Of a DNA stretch of 64,000 bases, positions 44,770 through 54,274 are shown piece by piece. Every line of letters starts with the position of its first letter. Positions within the stretch are counted from its first letter, which is position 1. The notes beneath the pieces are model-generated. The model was given only the letters and a program-made list of their open reading frames with translations. It was not told where the DNA came from and did not search any database. This stretch comes from Acidobacteriota bacterium (GTDB lineage Bacteria; Acidobacteriota; Terriglobia; Terriglobales; Acidobacteriaceae). The position numbers and the translations under genes were made by a program. The stretch lies in contig JAJZBZ010000007.1 in NCBI GenBank assembly GCA_021846275.1, positions 62,001-126,000 on the forward strand. Direction: 5' to 3'.

Positions 44770-46428
44770 TCAGACGGTTTGCATCGCTCCGGCCTGTTTT
44801 CGTTCCAGCCATGCGTAGTCGTAGGCTTCGTGATCCATGAGCGGAATGCTGGCGAAGTTTTCGGTGAGCGGTGGAGATTGGGTCTGCCATTCGAGGCCGG
44901 TGGCCTGCCAGGGATTTTCACCAGCGATCTTTCCGTACTTCAGGGACCAGATGAAGTAGAGCAGCGGGAGGACGTATCCGACGCCGAGAATGGTGGCGCC
45001 GGCGGTGGACAGGACGTTGAGAACCTGAAACTCCGGCGGGTACATGTGATAGCGGCGCGGCATGCCGAGATAGCCGAGCAGGAACTGCGGGAAGAAGGTG
45101 ATGTTGAAGCCGAGGAAGGTGATGACGGCGGCGAGTTTGGAAAGCGCCTCCGGGTACATGCGTCCGGTGATTTTGGGCCACCAGAAATGGAGTCCTGAGA
45201 GGTAGGCCATGAGCATGCCGCCGACCATGATGTAGTGGAAGTGAGCAACGACGAAGTAGGTTTCGGTGAGATGGATGTCAGCACCGAGCGCGGCGAGAAA
45301 GACGCCGGTCATGCCGCCGATGGTGAAGAGTCCGATGAAGCCGAAGGCGTAAAGCATGGGCGTCTCAAAGGTGATGGAGCCTTTGTACATGGTGGCGACC
45401 CAGTTGAAGACCTTGATGGCTGAGGGGACGGCGACGAGCATGGTCATGAGCGAGAAGATGAGCGCGGAGTAGCTGGAGACGCCCATGATGAACATGTGGT
45501 GCTCCCAGACGAAGAAGCCGAAGGCGGAGATGGAGATGGAGGAAAGCGCGACGGCCGAGTAACCGAAGACGCGCTTGCGGGAGAATGTGCTGATGACCTC
45601 GGACATGACACCCATGCCGGGCAGGATCATGATGTAGATGCCGGGGTGGGAGTAGAACCAGAAGAGATGTTCAAAGAGGAGCGGATCGCCGCCGCGCGCG
45701 GGGTCAAAGATGGCGATTCCGGTGGCGCGCTCGAGGATGACGAGCACCAGCGAGATGGCGAGTACCGGCGTGGCAAGGACCATGATGATGCCGGCGGCGT
45801 AGTTGGCCCAGACGAAGAGCGGAAGCCGGAACCAGGTCATGCCAGGGCAGCGCATGCGATGGACGGTGACGATGAAGTTGAGGCCGGTGAAGATGGAGGC
45901 GAAGCCGGCGATGAAGATGCCGGAGGCGGTGGCGATGACGTGGGTGTTGAGGTAGTTGGTGCTGAGGGGCGTGGTGAAGGTCCAGCCGGTATCGACGCCG
46001 CCGGTGATGAGCGCGTAGAGCGTGAAGGTGCCTCCGGCGAGATAGAGATACCAACTGAGGAGATTGATCTTCGGGAAGGCCAGGTCTTTGGCTCCGATCA
46101 TCATGGGAAGGACGAAGTTTCCGATGGTGGCTGGCACGGAGGGAATCAGAAACAGGAAGATCATGATGATGCCGTGCATGGTGAAGAGTTTGTTATAGGT
46201 GTCAGACGAGACCAGGTCGGGCATCGGGGTGAGCAGCTCAAGACGGATGAGCAGGGCGAAGATGCCGCCGATGAGGAAGAAGAAGGTGATCGAGATCATG
46301 TAGAGGATGCCGATGCGCTTGTGGTCGCCGGTGAGCAGCCAGCTTTTGAGGCCAAGCTCGCTGTTGAGATAGGAGCGTTTCGGCAGGGATGCCGTCGATG
46401 GGTCGGGTAGCGACACGATTGTGCTCAT
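44770..46428 (-). CDS. ctaD: haem-copper oxidase subunit I (cytochrome c oxidase type, A2 family)
   Basis: 552 residues, about 12 membrane helices. It reduces O2 at a haem-copper centre and pumps protons. Haem/Cu ligands are His85 (MHG), His261 and Tyr265 (cross-link pair in HPGIY), His310-311 (WEHH), and His396/398 (AHFHY). The segment reads YSHPGIY rather than HPEVY. It lacks the Glu of A1 enzymes and has the Tyr-Ser pair that defines the A2 proton path. Subunits II and III are not adjacent: the neighbours are trpB and bactofilin, so this is an orphan copy. Confidence 0.95.
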   Translation of the reverse strand: MSTIVSLPDPSTASLPKRSYLNSELGLKSWLLTGDHKRIGILYMISITFFFLIGGIFALLIRLELLTPMPDLVSSDTYNKLFTMHGIIMIFLFLIPSVPATIGNFVLPMMIGAKDLAFPKINLLSWYLYLAGGTFTLYALITGGVDTGWTFTTPLSTNYLNTHVIATASGIFIAGFASIFTGLNFIVTVHRMRCPGMTWFRLPLFVWANYAAGIIMVLATPVLAISLVLVILERATGIAIFDPARGGDPLLFEHLFWFYSHPGIYIMILPGMGVMSEVISTFSRKRVFGYSAVALSSISISAFGFFVWEHHMFIMGVSSYSALIFSLMTMLVAVPSAIKVFNWVATMYKGSITFETPMLYAFGFIGLFTIGGMTGVFLAALGADIHLTETYFVVAHFHYIMVGGMLMAYLSGLHFWWPKITGRMYPEALSKLAAVITFLGFNITFFPQFLLGYLGMPRRYHMYPPEFQVLNVLSTAGATILGVGYVLPLLYFIWSLKYGKIAGENPWQATGLEWQTQSPPLTENFASIPLMDHEAYDYAWLERKQAGAMQTV

Positions 46429-46740
46429 GGATGAGACCTCGCTGGTGTGGCGATCCGGTTGGGCGAACAGGATTCGCCAGCACCTTCACCGTAGTTGGAA
46501 GCGAAGCTGAGTGTCTTGCATGAAATTGCGGTTTGCTTTTGTCGGCTGGTCGCTGCCGTGCGCGTTCCGGAATGGGCCATGCGATTTGCCAGAAGCGGAT
46601 ATTGCCCACAGGACGCTACGCGCGAATTGCAGACGTGGAAAACATAGGCAGCGACGAGCGGCTACAATGCGGTAGTAGACACTGCGAAGGAATCAGTTTC
46701 GGGGCCTCGACGCAGAACAATCCCCCCAGGAGTGAATGAG
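46429..46740. other. divergent intergenic region, coxI / bactofilin
   Basis: About 310 bases. A good -10-like TACAAT lies at 46663-46668, 72 nt before the bactofilin start, but with no clear -35 at 17 nt. The bactofilin ribosome site AGGAG is at 46728-46732. No gene or repeat was seen. Confidence 0.45.
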
Positions 46741-47250
46741 ATGATGTGGAAACCGAATCAATCGAGCAGTTCTCCCGTTCCACCCGCGCCGGAGCCGGTT
46801 CGTCCGGCGGCGCCTGCGTTTGAGGCACCTGTATCGCGACCTGTTGCGCCGCCCGCTGCAGCGGCTAGCGGAGATCAGGCGACGATTGGCAAAGGGCTGA
46901 TGGTGAAGGGCGAGATCACTGGCTCGGAGTCGCTGTTTATCGACGGCAAGGTGGAGGGCGCGATCAACCTGCCGGGCAACCGCGTGACGGTGGGCCGGAA
47001 TGGGCAGGTGGCGGCCAGCATCTCTGCGCGCGAGATCGTGGTGCTGGGCAAGATTCGCGGCAACGTGACGGCGACGGATCGCGTGGATATTCGCAGCGAG
47101 GGCGCGCTGACGGGCGATGTGTCGGCGGCGCGGATCAGCATTGAGGACGGCGCGTTCTTCAAGGGCGGGATCGATATTCGCAAGCCGGAGGCCAAGGCTG
47201 CGCAGCCTGCGGCGGGAACGAGCGCGGCGGCGACGGGCGAACAGGGCTGA
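46741..47250 (+). CDS. bactofilin (polymer-forming cytoskeletal protein)
   Basis: 169 residues from the ATG at 46741, 8 nt after AGGAG. Residues 1-45 are Pro/Ala-rich and flexible. The bactofilin core (about 48-145) has the repeating beta-helix pattern: TIGKGLMVKGEITGSESLFI, DGKVEGAINLPGNRVTVG, GQVAASISAREIVVLGKIRG, RVDIRSEGALTGDVSAARIS, then IEDGAFFKGGIDI. The C-terminus is again Ala-rich. Bactofilins polymerise without nucleotide and organise cell shape or peptidoglycan enzymes. The next locus on the other strand is for peptidoglycan recycling, a plausible link. Confidence 0.95.
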   Translation: MMWKPNQSSSSPVPPAPEPVRPAAPAFEAPVSRPVAPPAAAASGDQATIGKGLMVKGEITGSESLFIDGKVEGAINLPGNRVTVGRNGQVAASISAREIVVLGKIRGNVTATDRVDIRSEGALTGDVSAARISIEDGAFFKGGIDIRKPEAKAAQPAAGTSAAATGEQG

Positions 47251-47264
47251 AGGCAAAAAACGAG

Positions 47265-47310
47265 CAAGCGCGCAGGCCCTCGGAACGGTGGTTCCGAGGG
47301 CTTGCGTGTT
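47265..47310. terminator. bidirectional terminator hairpin
   Basis: GCAGGCCCTCGGAAC (47272-47286), loop GGTG, GTTCCGAGGGCTTGC (47291-47305): about 15 bp with one G-T pair. TGTTT follows on the plus strand; on the minus strand TTTTTT (the run of A at 47255-47260) follows. It separates the converging bactofilin and AmiE-NamZ genes. Confidence 0.75.
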
Positions 47311-47319
47311 TGGCGCGCG

Positions 47320-49821
47320 TCAGTAGAGCAGGTAGGGTTGGCGCTGGGTGAGGAATCGGGTGATTGCGTCCTGCCAGGATTCGGCGATGCGGCGCGGGTC
47401 TTCGCCATCTTTGATGGCCTGAAGCGTGGAGCGCGAGCGCAGGAGCGGGGCGATCGCGTCGAGCTTGTATTGCGTGGGGTAAAGCTGGTGGAGTGCGGCG
47501 GCGATTTCGATGCCGAGTTCGGGTGAGTCCAGGCTGGCGCGGTCGGTGACGAGAAGCTGGACGCCGCCGCAGAGCTGGCCCTGGTATCTGGCGCTGGTGG
47601 GCGTGAAGCGTGTGGGCAGGAAACGGATGCCGTCGAGGGAGCGGGCGTTGAGCGTCTGTGCGAGCTGGATGGGGTCGATCCAGGGCGCGCCGAGGAGTTC
47701 AAAGGGCGTGTCGGTGCCGCGACCGACGGAGATGTTGGAGCCTTCGATGAGGCCGATGGCGGGGTAGAGCGCGGCTTCGTTGAGGGAGCGTAGATTGGGC
47801 GAGGGGTTGGTCCAGAGCAGGCTGGTCGAGTCGTACCAGTCGCCGCGCAGCCAGCCCCGCATGGGGATGACGGTGAGCGGGGCGTGGAGCGAGCGGGTGG
47901 CGTTGTCGAAGCGGGCGAGTTCGCCGATGGTCATGCCGTGGCGGACGGGGAGCGACGTGTAGTTGACGAAGGATTCGGAGCCGGGGTCGGAGATCGGACC
48001 CTGGACGAGCGAGCCGGTGATGGGGTTGGGTCGGTCGAGGACGAAGATGGGCTTGTGCGTCTGCGCGGCGGCTTCAAGGAAGTAGCCGAGGGTGGTTTCG
48101 TAGGTGTAGTAGCGGACGCCGGCGTCCTGAATGTCGTAGACGAGCGCGTCGATGGAGGCGAGTTCGGCGGGGGTGGGACGACGGGCGGCGTCGGTGGCTC
48201 CGTAGACGCTGAAGATGGGCGCGCCGGTGGCCGGGTCGGTGGAGTTGCCGATGCTGGTGGTGTCGAGGCGGCCCGCGAAGCCGTGTTCCGGGCTGAAGAT
48301 GGCGGCGAGCTTGAGGCCGGGCGTGTGCGCGAGCAGGTCGGCGGTGCGATGGCCGGCGGCGTCGAGCGCGGTCTGGTTGGTGATGAGGCCGATGCGGACC
48401 GGGTGAGCGGGGTTGGGATGGAGCGGCGCGAAGTGGTCGGCTTCGAGCACGTCGATGCCGGTGAGGACGTCTCCGTTGCGGTTGGCGATGCGGCGGGCGG
48501 CGGTGAGGGTGTCGTTGTAGCCGGTGATGCGGGCCAGAGCGAGCGCCTGCTGCTGAGTGGCCGTGAGCGCGAGGGAGTGGACGACGGCGGTGGCGAGGCG
48601 CGTGCGCAGGGAGACGATGGAAGTGGCGGCGTGTTCGGGATGGCCGTCGGGGTGGACGGCGCTGGCGAGCAGGATGATGGCGGTGTCGGTGACGGGATCG
48701 ATCCAGAGCGAGGTGCCGGTGAAGCCGGTGTGGCCGAAGGAGCCGATGGGCAGGAAGTCGCCGCGATTGCTGGCGAAGGGCGAGTCGATGTCCCAGCCGA
48801 GGCCGCGCAGGCTGGCGGCGTTGGCGGGCTGCTGCGGGGTGGACATTTTGGCGATGGCCGAGGCGCTGAGGACGCGGTGCGCGTGGAGGATGTCGTTGGC
48901 GAAGCGGGCGAGATCGTCGGCGGTGGAGAAGACGCCGGCGTGGCCGGCGACGCCACCCATGCGGCGCGCGGTGGGATCGTGGACGATGCCGCGCAGCATG
49001 GTTCCTTCGGTCGGCTCCGCGGCGACGGTGTCGGTGTCCCACTGCGTGGGGGCGATCTGCGCGCGCCAGTCGGCGGGCGGCAGGAAGCGCGTGTGGCGCA
49101 TGCCGAGCGGAGCGAAGATGTGAGCCTGGGCGTAGGCGTCGAGCGATTGGCCGGTGACGGATTCGACGAGGAAGCCGAGGGTGAGGAAGTTGATGTCGCT
49201 GTAAAGGAAGCTGCTGCCGGGGGGATGGATGGGCGTGGTGCTCATGACGAGGTTCCATGCGGCCTGGCGACCGCTCCAGGAGTGGGTGAGGTCGAGGTCG
49301 GGCGGCAGGCCGGAGTAGTGGGTCATGAGTTCGCGGATGGTGATCTGGCTTTTGCCGTTCTGGGCGAACTGGGGCAGGTAGGCGGCGACGGGATCGTTGA
49401 GCTTGACGCGGCCGGAGTCGATGAGCTGCATCATGGCGGTGGTGGTGGCGATGCACTTGGTGAGCGAGGCCATGTCGAAGATGGTGTCGGTGGTCATGGG
49501 TTCGCGGTCGGCGACGGGGTGGGACTGAGTGCCGGAGACGAGCGAGCGCGAGCCGAAGGCGCGGCGATAGACGATGCGGCCGTTGTGTTCGATGAGGACG
49601 ACGGCTCCGGGAATGGCGTGGTCGGCGATGGCCTGCTGGACGAGCGGGGCGATGTTGGCGAATGCGTCGGGCTGGGATGAGCGCGGTGCGGCTGCGTGCG
49701 GTGCGGCTGCGTGCGGTGCGGCTGCGTGCGGCGCAGGCGTTTGCGGGATGGTTTGCGCGGGAAGCGGAGCGAGCAGTGCGGCGGGAACGATTGCGGACAG
49801 GAGCAGGAATGCGGGACGCAT
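47320..49821 (-). CDS. fusion of class C beta-lactamase-like amidase (AmiE-type) and DUF1343 exo-muramidase (NamZ-type)
   Basis: 833 residues from the Met at 49821, which starts a signal peptide (MRPAFLLLSAIVPAALLAPL). Residues about 50-430 are a serine hydrolase: SLTK at 119-122, YSD at 207-209 and HTG at 364-366, as in penicillin-binding/beta-lactamase folds. Residues about 450-833 are DUF1343: DVLTGIDVLE, RIGLITNQTALD, FSPEHGFAG, VLDRPNPITG and GRGTDTPFELLGAPW. In Bacillus the equivalent separate proteins YbbE/AmiE and YbbC/NamZ release lactyl-peptides and terminal MurNAc. Export predicts that both act outside the inner membrane. NagZ is nearby, completing the set. Confidence 0.85.
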   Translation of the reverse strand: MRPAFLLLSAIVPAALLAPLPAQTIPQTPAPHAAAPHAAAPHAAAPRSSQPDAFANIAPLVQQAIADHAIPGAVVLIEHNGRIVYRRAFGSRSLVSGTQSHPVADREPMTTDTIFDMASLTKCIATTTAMMQLIDSGRVKLNDPVAAYLPQFAQNGKSQITIRELMTHYSGLPPDLDLTHSWSGRQAAWNLVMSTTPIHPPGSSFLYSDINFLTLGFLVESVTGQSLDAYAQAHIFAPLGMRHTRFLPPADWRAQIAPTQWDTDTVAAEPTEGTMLRGIVHDPTARRMGGVAGHAGVFSTADDLARFANDILHAHRVLSASAIAKMSTPQQPANAASLRGLGWDIDSPFASNRGDFLPIGSFGHTGFTGTSLWIDPVTDTAIILLASAVHPDGHPEHAATSIVSLRTRLATAVVHSLALTATQQQALALARITGYNDTLTAARRIANRNGDVLTGIDVLEADHFAPLHPNPAHPVRIGLITNQTALDAAGHRTADLLAHTPGLKLAAIFSPEHGFAGRLDTTSIGNSTDPATGAPIFSVYGATDAARRPTPAELASIDALVYDIQDAGVRYYTYETTLGYFLEAAAQTHKPIFVLDRPNPITGSLVQGPISDPGSESFVNYTSLPVRHGMTIGELARFDNATRSLHAPLTVIPMRGWLRGDWYDSTSLLWTNPSPNLRSLNEAALYPAIGLIEGSNISVGRGTDTPFELLGAPWIDPIQLAQTLNARSLDGIRFLPTRFTPTSARYQGQLCGGVQLLVTDRASLDSPELGIEIAAALHQLYPTQYKLDAIAPLLRSRSTLQAIKDGEDPRRIAESWQDAITRFLTQRQPYLLY
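49685..49729 (-). repeat. three perfect 15-bp tandem repeats within the fusion gene
   Basis: GGTGCGGCTGCGTGC occurs three times without change, encoding HAAAP units just after the signal peptide. Exact identity suggests recent slippage. Any gain or loss stays in frame and only alters linker length. Confidence 0.85.
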
Positions 49822-50026
49822 GCGGACCTCGGATGGAGAGTGCTCGGAGTGACGGCGCGAGCGGAAAATCGGGACGGTTGCAGTATTCCATATCCGGAAG
49901 GGAATCGGGATGGGATGCGGATGCGGGATGGGGATGAGGGATGGGCGTGGCGGGTACAATCGAGCCAGCCGGTGAGTGGCGCTGCGCCGTGAGAAGAAGT
50001 GGATTTGTCGGCGAAAAAGGTGGTGT

Positions 50027-50830
50027 ATGTCGCAGAGTTTGTTTTCGCATCCGGTACATGTTGCGATTCCGGAGCCGCTCAGCCCGGATTATGGGAGTGA
50101 TGCGCCGGGGTATAACCAGCGGGCGCTGCCGCAGTATCTGGCGGCGCTGCATGGGGCGGGTGTGGTGCCGATTGTGATTCCGCTGCATGAGTCGCAGCAG
50201 AGGGTGGCGAAGATATTGGCGACGACGCATGGGGTGCTGTTGCCGGGCAGCCGCGCGGATGTGGACCCGGCGCGGTATGGAGCGGTGAGGCATCCGCTGT
50301 GCGCGCCGTCGGATGCGCAGCGCGCGGCGGTCGATGAGCTGCTGATCCAGGATGCGTTTCAGATGAGGAAGCCGGTGCTGGGCATCTGCCAGGGTGTGCA
50401 GATGCTGAATGTGTGGCTGGGCGGGACGCTGGTGCAGGATATTGCCGAGGAGATGGGCGAGCAGGTGAATCACGCGCCGGGACGCGCGATTGCGGGAGCG
50501 CATGGGCTGCGCGTGAGCGAAGGTTCGATGCTGGCGGGAATCGTGGGCGAAGCAGAGCGGCATGGCGAGCCGATGCCGCTGATGGTGAATTCGAGCCATC
50601 ATCAGGCGGTGGCGCGGGTGGGCGATCGGCTGCGGGTGGTGGCGGTGAGTCCGGTGGATGGGGTGGTGGAGGCGGTGGAACTGCGCGAAGAACTGGCGAG
50701 CCAGCAGTGGCTGCTGGGTGTGCAGTGGCATCCGGAGCGGACGGTGACGACGAGCGCGCTGTCACGGGAGATTTTTCATCGGTTTGCGCTGGCGGCCGAG
50801 GCGTGGCGGGCGAAGTCGGCGGGCGCGTAG
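50027..50830 (+). CDS. class I glutamine amidotransferase-like gamma-glutamyl hydrolase (peptidase C26)
   Basis: 267 residues from the ATG at 50027. The nucleophile Cys is in PVLGICQGVQMLNVWLGGTL. The His and Glu of the triad are in GVQWHPER near 235-240. NHAPGR and VNSSHHQAVARVG match the PuuD/gamma-glutamyl-GABA hydrolase branch. There is no signal peptide, so it is cytoplasmic. It is encoded between the AmiE-NamZ and NagZ genes but on the opposite strand. Peptide stems contain a gamma-linked Glu, so it could trim recovered stem peptides; that link is inference. Confidence 0.9.
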   Translation: MSQSLFSHPVHVAIPEPLSPDYGSDAPGYNQRALPQYLAALHGAGVVPIVIPLHESQQRVAKILATTHGVLLPGSRADVDPARYGAVRHPLCAPSDAQRAAVDELLIQDAFQMRKPVLGICQGVQMLNVWLGGTLVQDIAEEMGEQVNHAPGRAIAGAHGLRVSEGSMLAGIVGEAERHGEPMPLMVNSSHHQAVARVGDRLRVVAVSPVDGVVEAVELREELASQQWLLGVQWHPERTVTTSALSREIFHRFALAAEAWRAKSAGA

Positions 50831-50849
50831 AGGCAGGGATGGCGTTGGG

Positions 50850-52661
50850 TCAGTGTGTTGCGGCTGGCAGCGAGATTCCTGCTCCGCGCGCGGCGAGAGC
50901 GGGCAGCGAGACGGGAAGATGGCCGGTGATGGGGATTTCTCCGAGGAGCGCGCGTGCGGCGGCGATGCCGGACTCCGGCGTGTTCGAGAAGGTGCAGAGA
51001 TAGGTGGCAAGCTGCGGGAAGCTGGAGCCGATGTAGGGGTTGCCGAAGGCGACGACGACGGTGCGCGCGGCGGCTTTTTGCAGGATGCCGGAGAGTAGCT
51101 GCATGGATTGCGGATCGAGGCCGGCGGAGCCGGTGGATTGCCCGGCGACGGTGCGTCCGGCGCTGGGGAAGGATTCGGCGAGGACGACGATGCGCGGTGC
51201 GGCGGCGACGGCTGTGAGAATGGCGGGCGTGAGCGCGGCGGCGTTGGTGGAATCGACGAGGAAAGCCTGGTTGGCGGCGAGGCGCGGGCGCAGGGCGTGG
51301 AGGAATGCCTGGCCGCCGTCGGTGTGGTGCGCGTCATCGGTGAGGACGAGGGTGACGGTGGGTGCTGTGGGCGAGAGCGGAAGCTGATGGGAGCTGTCGC
51401 GGACGAGGGTGATGGCGCGTTCGGCGACCTGTTGGGCGAGCGCGAGATGGTCGGGCTGGGCGACGAGATCGGGGACGCGGTTGAGATCGACGAAGCGGTT
51501 GCGGTTGAGGCCGAGCGCGGCTTTGAGGCGGAGGATTTTGAGGACGCTGCGATCGATGCGCTGCTGGGAAATCTGACCTGACTGAACGGCGTGGAGCAGT
51601 CCGTTGTAAGCGCCAGGCAGGTCGGCGGGGATGATGACCATGTCGTTGCCGGCCTGGACGGCGGCGACGGCTTCGGCGGCGGAGATTTCGGCGGGTGTGC
51701 CGGGGAAGGCCTGCATGAGCGCGCCCATGTCGAGGGCGTCGGTGACGACGAGGCCGTGGAAGCCGAGTTCGCGCTGGAGCAGGTCGGTGGTGATGCGGTG
51801 CGAGACGCTGGCGGGACGGTTGGGGTCGAGCGCGGGGACGGTGAGATGGCCGATCATGACGGCGTCGACTCCGGCGGCGATGGCGGCGCGGAAGGGAACC
51901 AACTCAAGCGCGTCAAGCTGCTGGCGCGAGGCGGTGACGCGGGCGAGCGAGAGATGGGAGTCGGTATCGGTGTCGCCGTGGCCGGGGAAATGCTTGGCGG
52001 TGACGACGAGGCCGGCGGAGTGAGCGCCGGCGATGTAGGCGGTGACCATGCGGCTGACGAGTTGCGGGTCGGCGCCGAAGGAGCGGGTGTTGATGATGGG
52101 GTTGGCGGGGTTGGAGTTGATGTCGGCGACGGGAAACCAGTTCCACTGGATGCCTATGGCTCGGGATTCGATGGCGGCGATGCGTCCGAACTGGCGGGCG
52201 AGGTCGGGATCGTTGGCGGCACCGAAGGCCATGGCGGCGGGAAATCCGGTGGCGGAGTCGATGCGCATGGTGAGGCCGCGCTCGAAGTCGGCGGCGAAGA
52301 GCAGCGGCAGAGGCGAGTCATGCTGGAGCTGGTTGGTGAGCGCGGCGGCTTCGAGCGGCTGGCTTTTGACGAGGTGGCCGTAACGGGTGGGGATGGTGAG
52401 TCCGAAGCTGCCGATGTGGTAGTCGCGCATTTCGGCGAGCAGGCGCTGGTAGTCGGCGCTGGCGGGGTTGGTGAATTGCATGTGCGCCCAGACGAGCATC
52501 ATCTGGCCGATTTTTTCCTGGAGGGTCATGTGGCGCAGGGTTTTGGCGGCCCAGCGGTTGGCCTGGCGCTGGGAGCCGGTGAGCGCGGCGGCGGGCAAGG
52601 TGTGAAGCGAGACGAGAGCGCAGAGCAGCAGGGTGCGGACGGATGCGGGAGCGCGTTTCAA
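50850..52661 (-). CDS. nagZ: exported GH3 beta-N-acetylhexosaminidase, NagZ-like
   Basis: 603 residues from a TTG at 52661, chosen because GAGG lies about 9 nt upstream and it begins a signal peptide (KRAPASVRTLLLCALVSLHT). The open frame continues to 52868 without a better start. The GH3 domain has the NagZ-specific loop KHFPGHGDTDTDSHLSL, giving the His/Asp acid-base pair, and the nucleophile Asp in VVTDALDMGAL. A GH3 C-terminal domain follows (about 420-600). It removes GlcNAc from MurNAc-containing fragments. The two-domain, exported form resembles Bacillus YbbD, which works with AmiE and NamZ. Confidence 0.92.
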   Translation of the reverse strand: MKRAPASVRTLLLCALVSLHTLPAAALTGSQRQANRWAAKTLRHMTLQEKIGQMMLVWAHMQFTNPASADYQRLLAEMRDYHIGSFGLTIPTRYGHLVKSQPLEAAALTNQLQHDSPLPLLFAADFERGLTMRIDSATGFPAAMAFGAANDPDLARQFGRIAAIESRAIGIQWNWFPVADINSNPANPIINTRSFGADPQLVSRMVTAYIAGAHSAGLVVTAKHFPGHGDTDTDSHLSLARVTASRQQLDALELVPFRAAIAAGVDAVMIGHLTVPALDPNRPASVSHRITTDLLQRELGFHGLVVTDALDMGALMQAFPGTPAEISAAEAVAAVQAGNDMVIIPADLPGAYNGLLHAVQSGQISQQRIDRSVLKILRLKAALGLNRNRFVDLNRVPDLVAQPDHLALAQQVAERAITLVRDSSHQLPLSPTAPTVTLVLTDDAHHTDGGQAFLHALRPRLAANQAFLVDSTNAAALTPAILTAVAAAPRIVVLAESFPSAGRTVAGQSTGSAGLDPQSMQLLSGILQKAAARTVVVAFGNPYIGSSFPQLATYLCTFSNTPESGIAAARALLGEIPITGHLPVSLPALAARGAGISLPAATH

Positions 52662-53096
52662 ACGGAGAGCCTCGCTGGGATGGGGATCGATGCCGACCTG
52701 CGGCTTTGATTCATTATGCTCCGGCGCGGCCGGATGGACGCGAAGGGATTTCCCCGGGTGTACGCGCGAGGTGATTGCCAGGGAAGCGCTTCGCAAAAAT
52801 TTGCAAAAGGCATATTGACGGCGAAGGAGCGGCAGGGTACTCTCTTGCCAGATACGGGATTTGGCCACTCACGCCAATTCGATCTGTTTCGCCGGTCAGC
52901 TGGCCGGTCTGGGGCGCAGAGCAGCGCGCACGGGGTGGCAGCAGGGGACGCGGCAGCGCCGGGAAACAGTTCGTTGTCCTCGCCGACAGCCGCAAGAATG
53001 CAAACCTGAATTCAGGCCAGAACTCCTTACAGAAAGCCAACCAGAACTTCAACCAGGCGGCTGCGCGAGCAGTGGCCACGGAGGTTTGTCAGCCCA
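52662..53096. other. divergent intergenic region, nagZ / phoH
   Basis: About 435 bases with no credible gene. A candidate promoter for phoH is present (listed separately), which would leave a leader of roughly 250 nt. CGCAAAAATTTGCAAAAGGC at about 52792-52811 is the most AT-rich part. No strong hairpin was seen. Confidence 0.45.
52815..52843 (+). promoter_or_regulatory. candidate sigma-70-type promoter of the phoH cluster
   Basis: TTGACG (52815-52820), 17-nt spacer, TACTCT (52838-52843). The -35 is good and the -10 modest. TACTCT also occurs before ahcY, trpB and the radical SAM gene, so it may be an accepted -10 in this genome. Confidence 0.4.
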
Positions 53097-54152
53097 TTGA
53101 AGACCGCACTGGAGATTACGCCGAATCTTGAGCCCCTGTTCGGGACCCGCGACGAAAACCTGAAACTGATGGAAGACTCACTCGGCGTGCGCATCGATCT
53201 GCGGTCGGATGCGGTGCATGTGCAGGGCGCGGAAGAAGCCGTGCAGCGCGTGGAGCGGATATTTGCGGATTTTGAGGCGCTGCGGCGGGCAGGGGTGCAT
53301 CCGCATAACGGCGAGCTGCACGCGATGTTGAAGGTGGTGCTGGCGGATCCGAAGATGACGCTGAAGGCGGTGGCGGACGGGACGCGGCAGCGCTCGACGG
53401 GGATCAAGCGCGGAGTGCAGGCGCGGAGCGCGAATCAGCAGCGGTATCTGGAGGCGATTGAGCGGGACGACATGGTATTTGGCATCGGTCCGGCGGGCAC
53501 GGGGAAGACGTATCTGGCGGTGGCGATGGCGGTGGCGGCGATGAATGCCAAGAAGGCGAGCCGGATCATACTGGTGAGGCCGGCAGTCGAAGCGGGCGAG
53601 CGGCTGGGATTCCTGCCGGGGAGTTTGCAGGAGAAAGTGGACCCGTATCTGAGGCCGCTCTATGACGCGCTGTATGACCTGTGTGAGCCGGAGCGCGTGG
53701 ACAAGATGCTGGAGAAAAATGTGATCGAAGTGGCACCGCTGGCGTTCATGCGCGGGCGGACGCTGAATGATGCGTTCATCATCATGGACGAGGCGCAGAA
53801 CACGACGAGCGAGCAGATGAAGATGTTTCTGACGCGGCTGGGGAATAATTCCAAGGCGGTGATTACGGGAGACATTACGCAGATCGATCTGCCGAATCCG
53901 AAGAAGAGCGGACTGGTGGAGGCGATCAATCTGCTGGACGGGGTGGAGGGAATCAGTTTTTGCCACTTCGAGGATGTGGATATTGTGCGGCATACGCTGG
54001 TGCAGCGGATTATTCGCGCGTATGAGCAGAAGAATCTGCAACAGGAGTTGCCGCTGGAGATGCACGAGCCGGTGGAACGCGCGACGACGACGAGCGTGCA
54101 TGCGGTGAGCGGAATGAGCGTAGCGGCGCGGCGACACGGCAAGCCGCAGTGA
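53097..54152 (+). CDS. phoH: PhoH-like ATPase
   Basis: 351 residues from a TTG at 53097; GGAGG lies about 13 nt upstream, rather far, so the start is not certain. An N-terminal KH-like region (LEPLFGTRDENLKLMEDSLG) precedes the ATPase with Walker A GIGPAGTGKTYLAVAMAV, Walker B AFIIMDEAQN and the sensor segment VITGDITQIDLP. PhoH/YbeZ proteins act with YbeY in ribosome maturation and RNA metabolism; ybeY is the next gene. Length is normal. Confidence 0.95.
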   Translation: MKTALEITPNLEPLFGTRDENLKLMEDSLGVRIDLRSDAVHVQGAEEAVQRVERIFADFEALRRAGVHPHNGELHAMLKVVLADPKMTLKAVADGTRQRSTGIKRGVQARSANQQRYLEAIERDDMVFGIGPAGTGKTYLAVAMAVAAMNAKKASRIILVRPAVEAGERLGFLPGSLQEKVDPYLRPLYDALYDLCEPERVDKMLEKNVIEVAPLAFMRGRTLNDAFIIMDEAQNTTSEQMKMFLTRLGNNSKAVITGDITQIDLPNPKKSGLVEAINLLDGVEGISFCHFEDVDIVRHTLVQRIIRAYEQKNLQQELPLEMHEPVERATTTSVHAVSGMSVAARRHGKPQ

Positions 54153-54274
54153 AAATGCGAATTGCCGTATGATCGAAGCATGGCTTCCGGGCAAGAGCTG
54201 ACAGCAAAATGCGGGGCAATGTGTCGTGCATTGAGGCGCTGTGCGTTGAGCGGCGCGGCGGGTGGTCGTACGCG

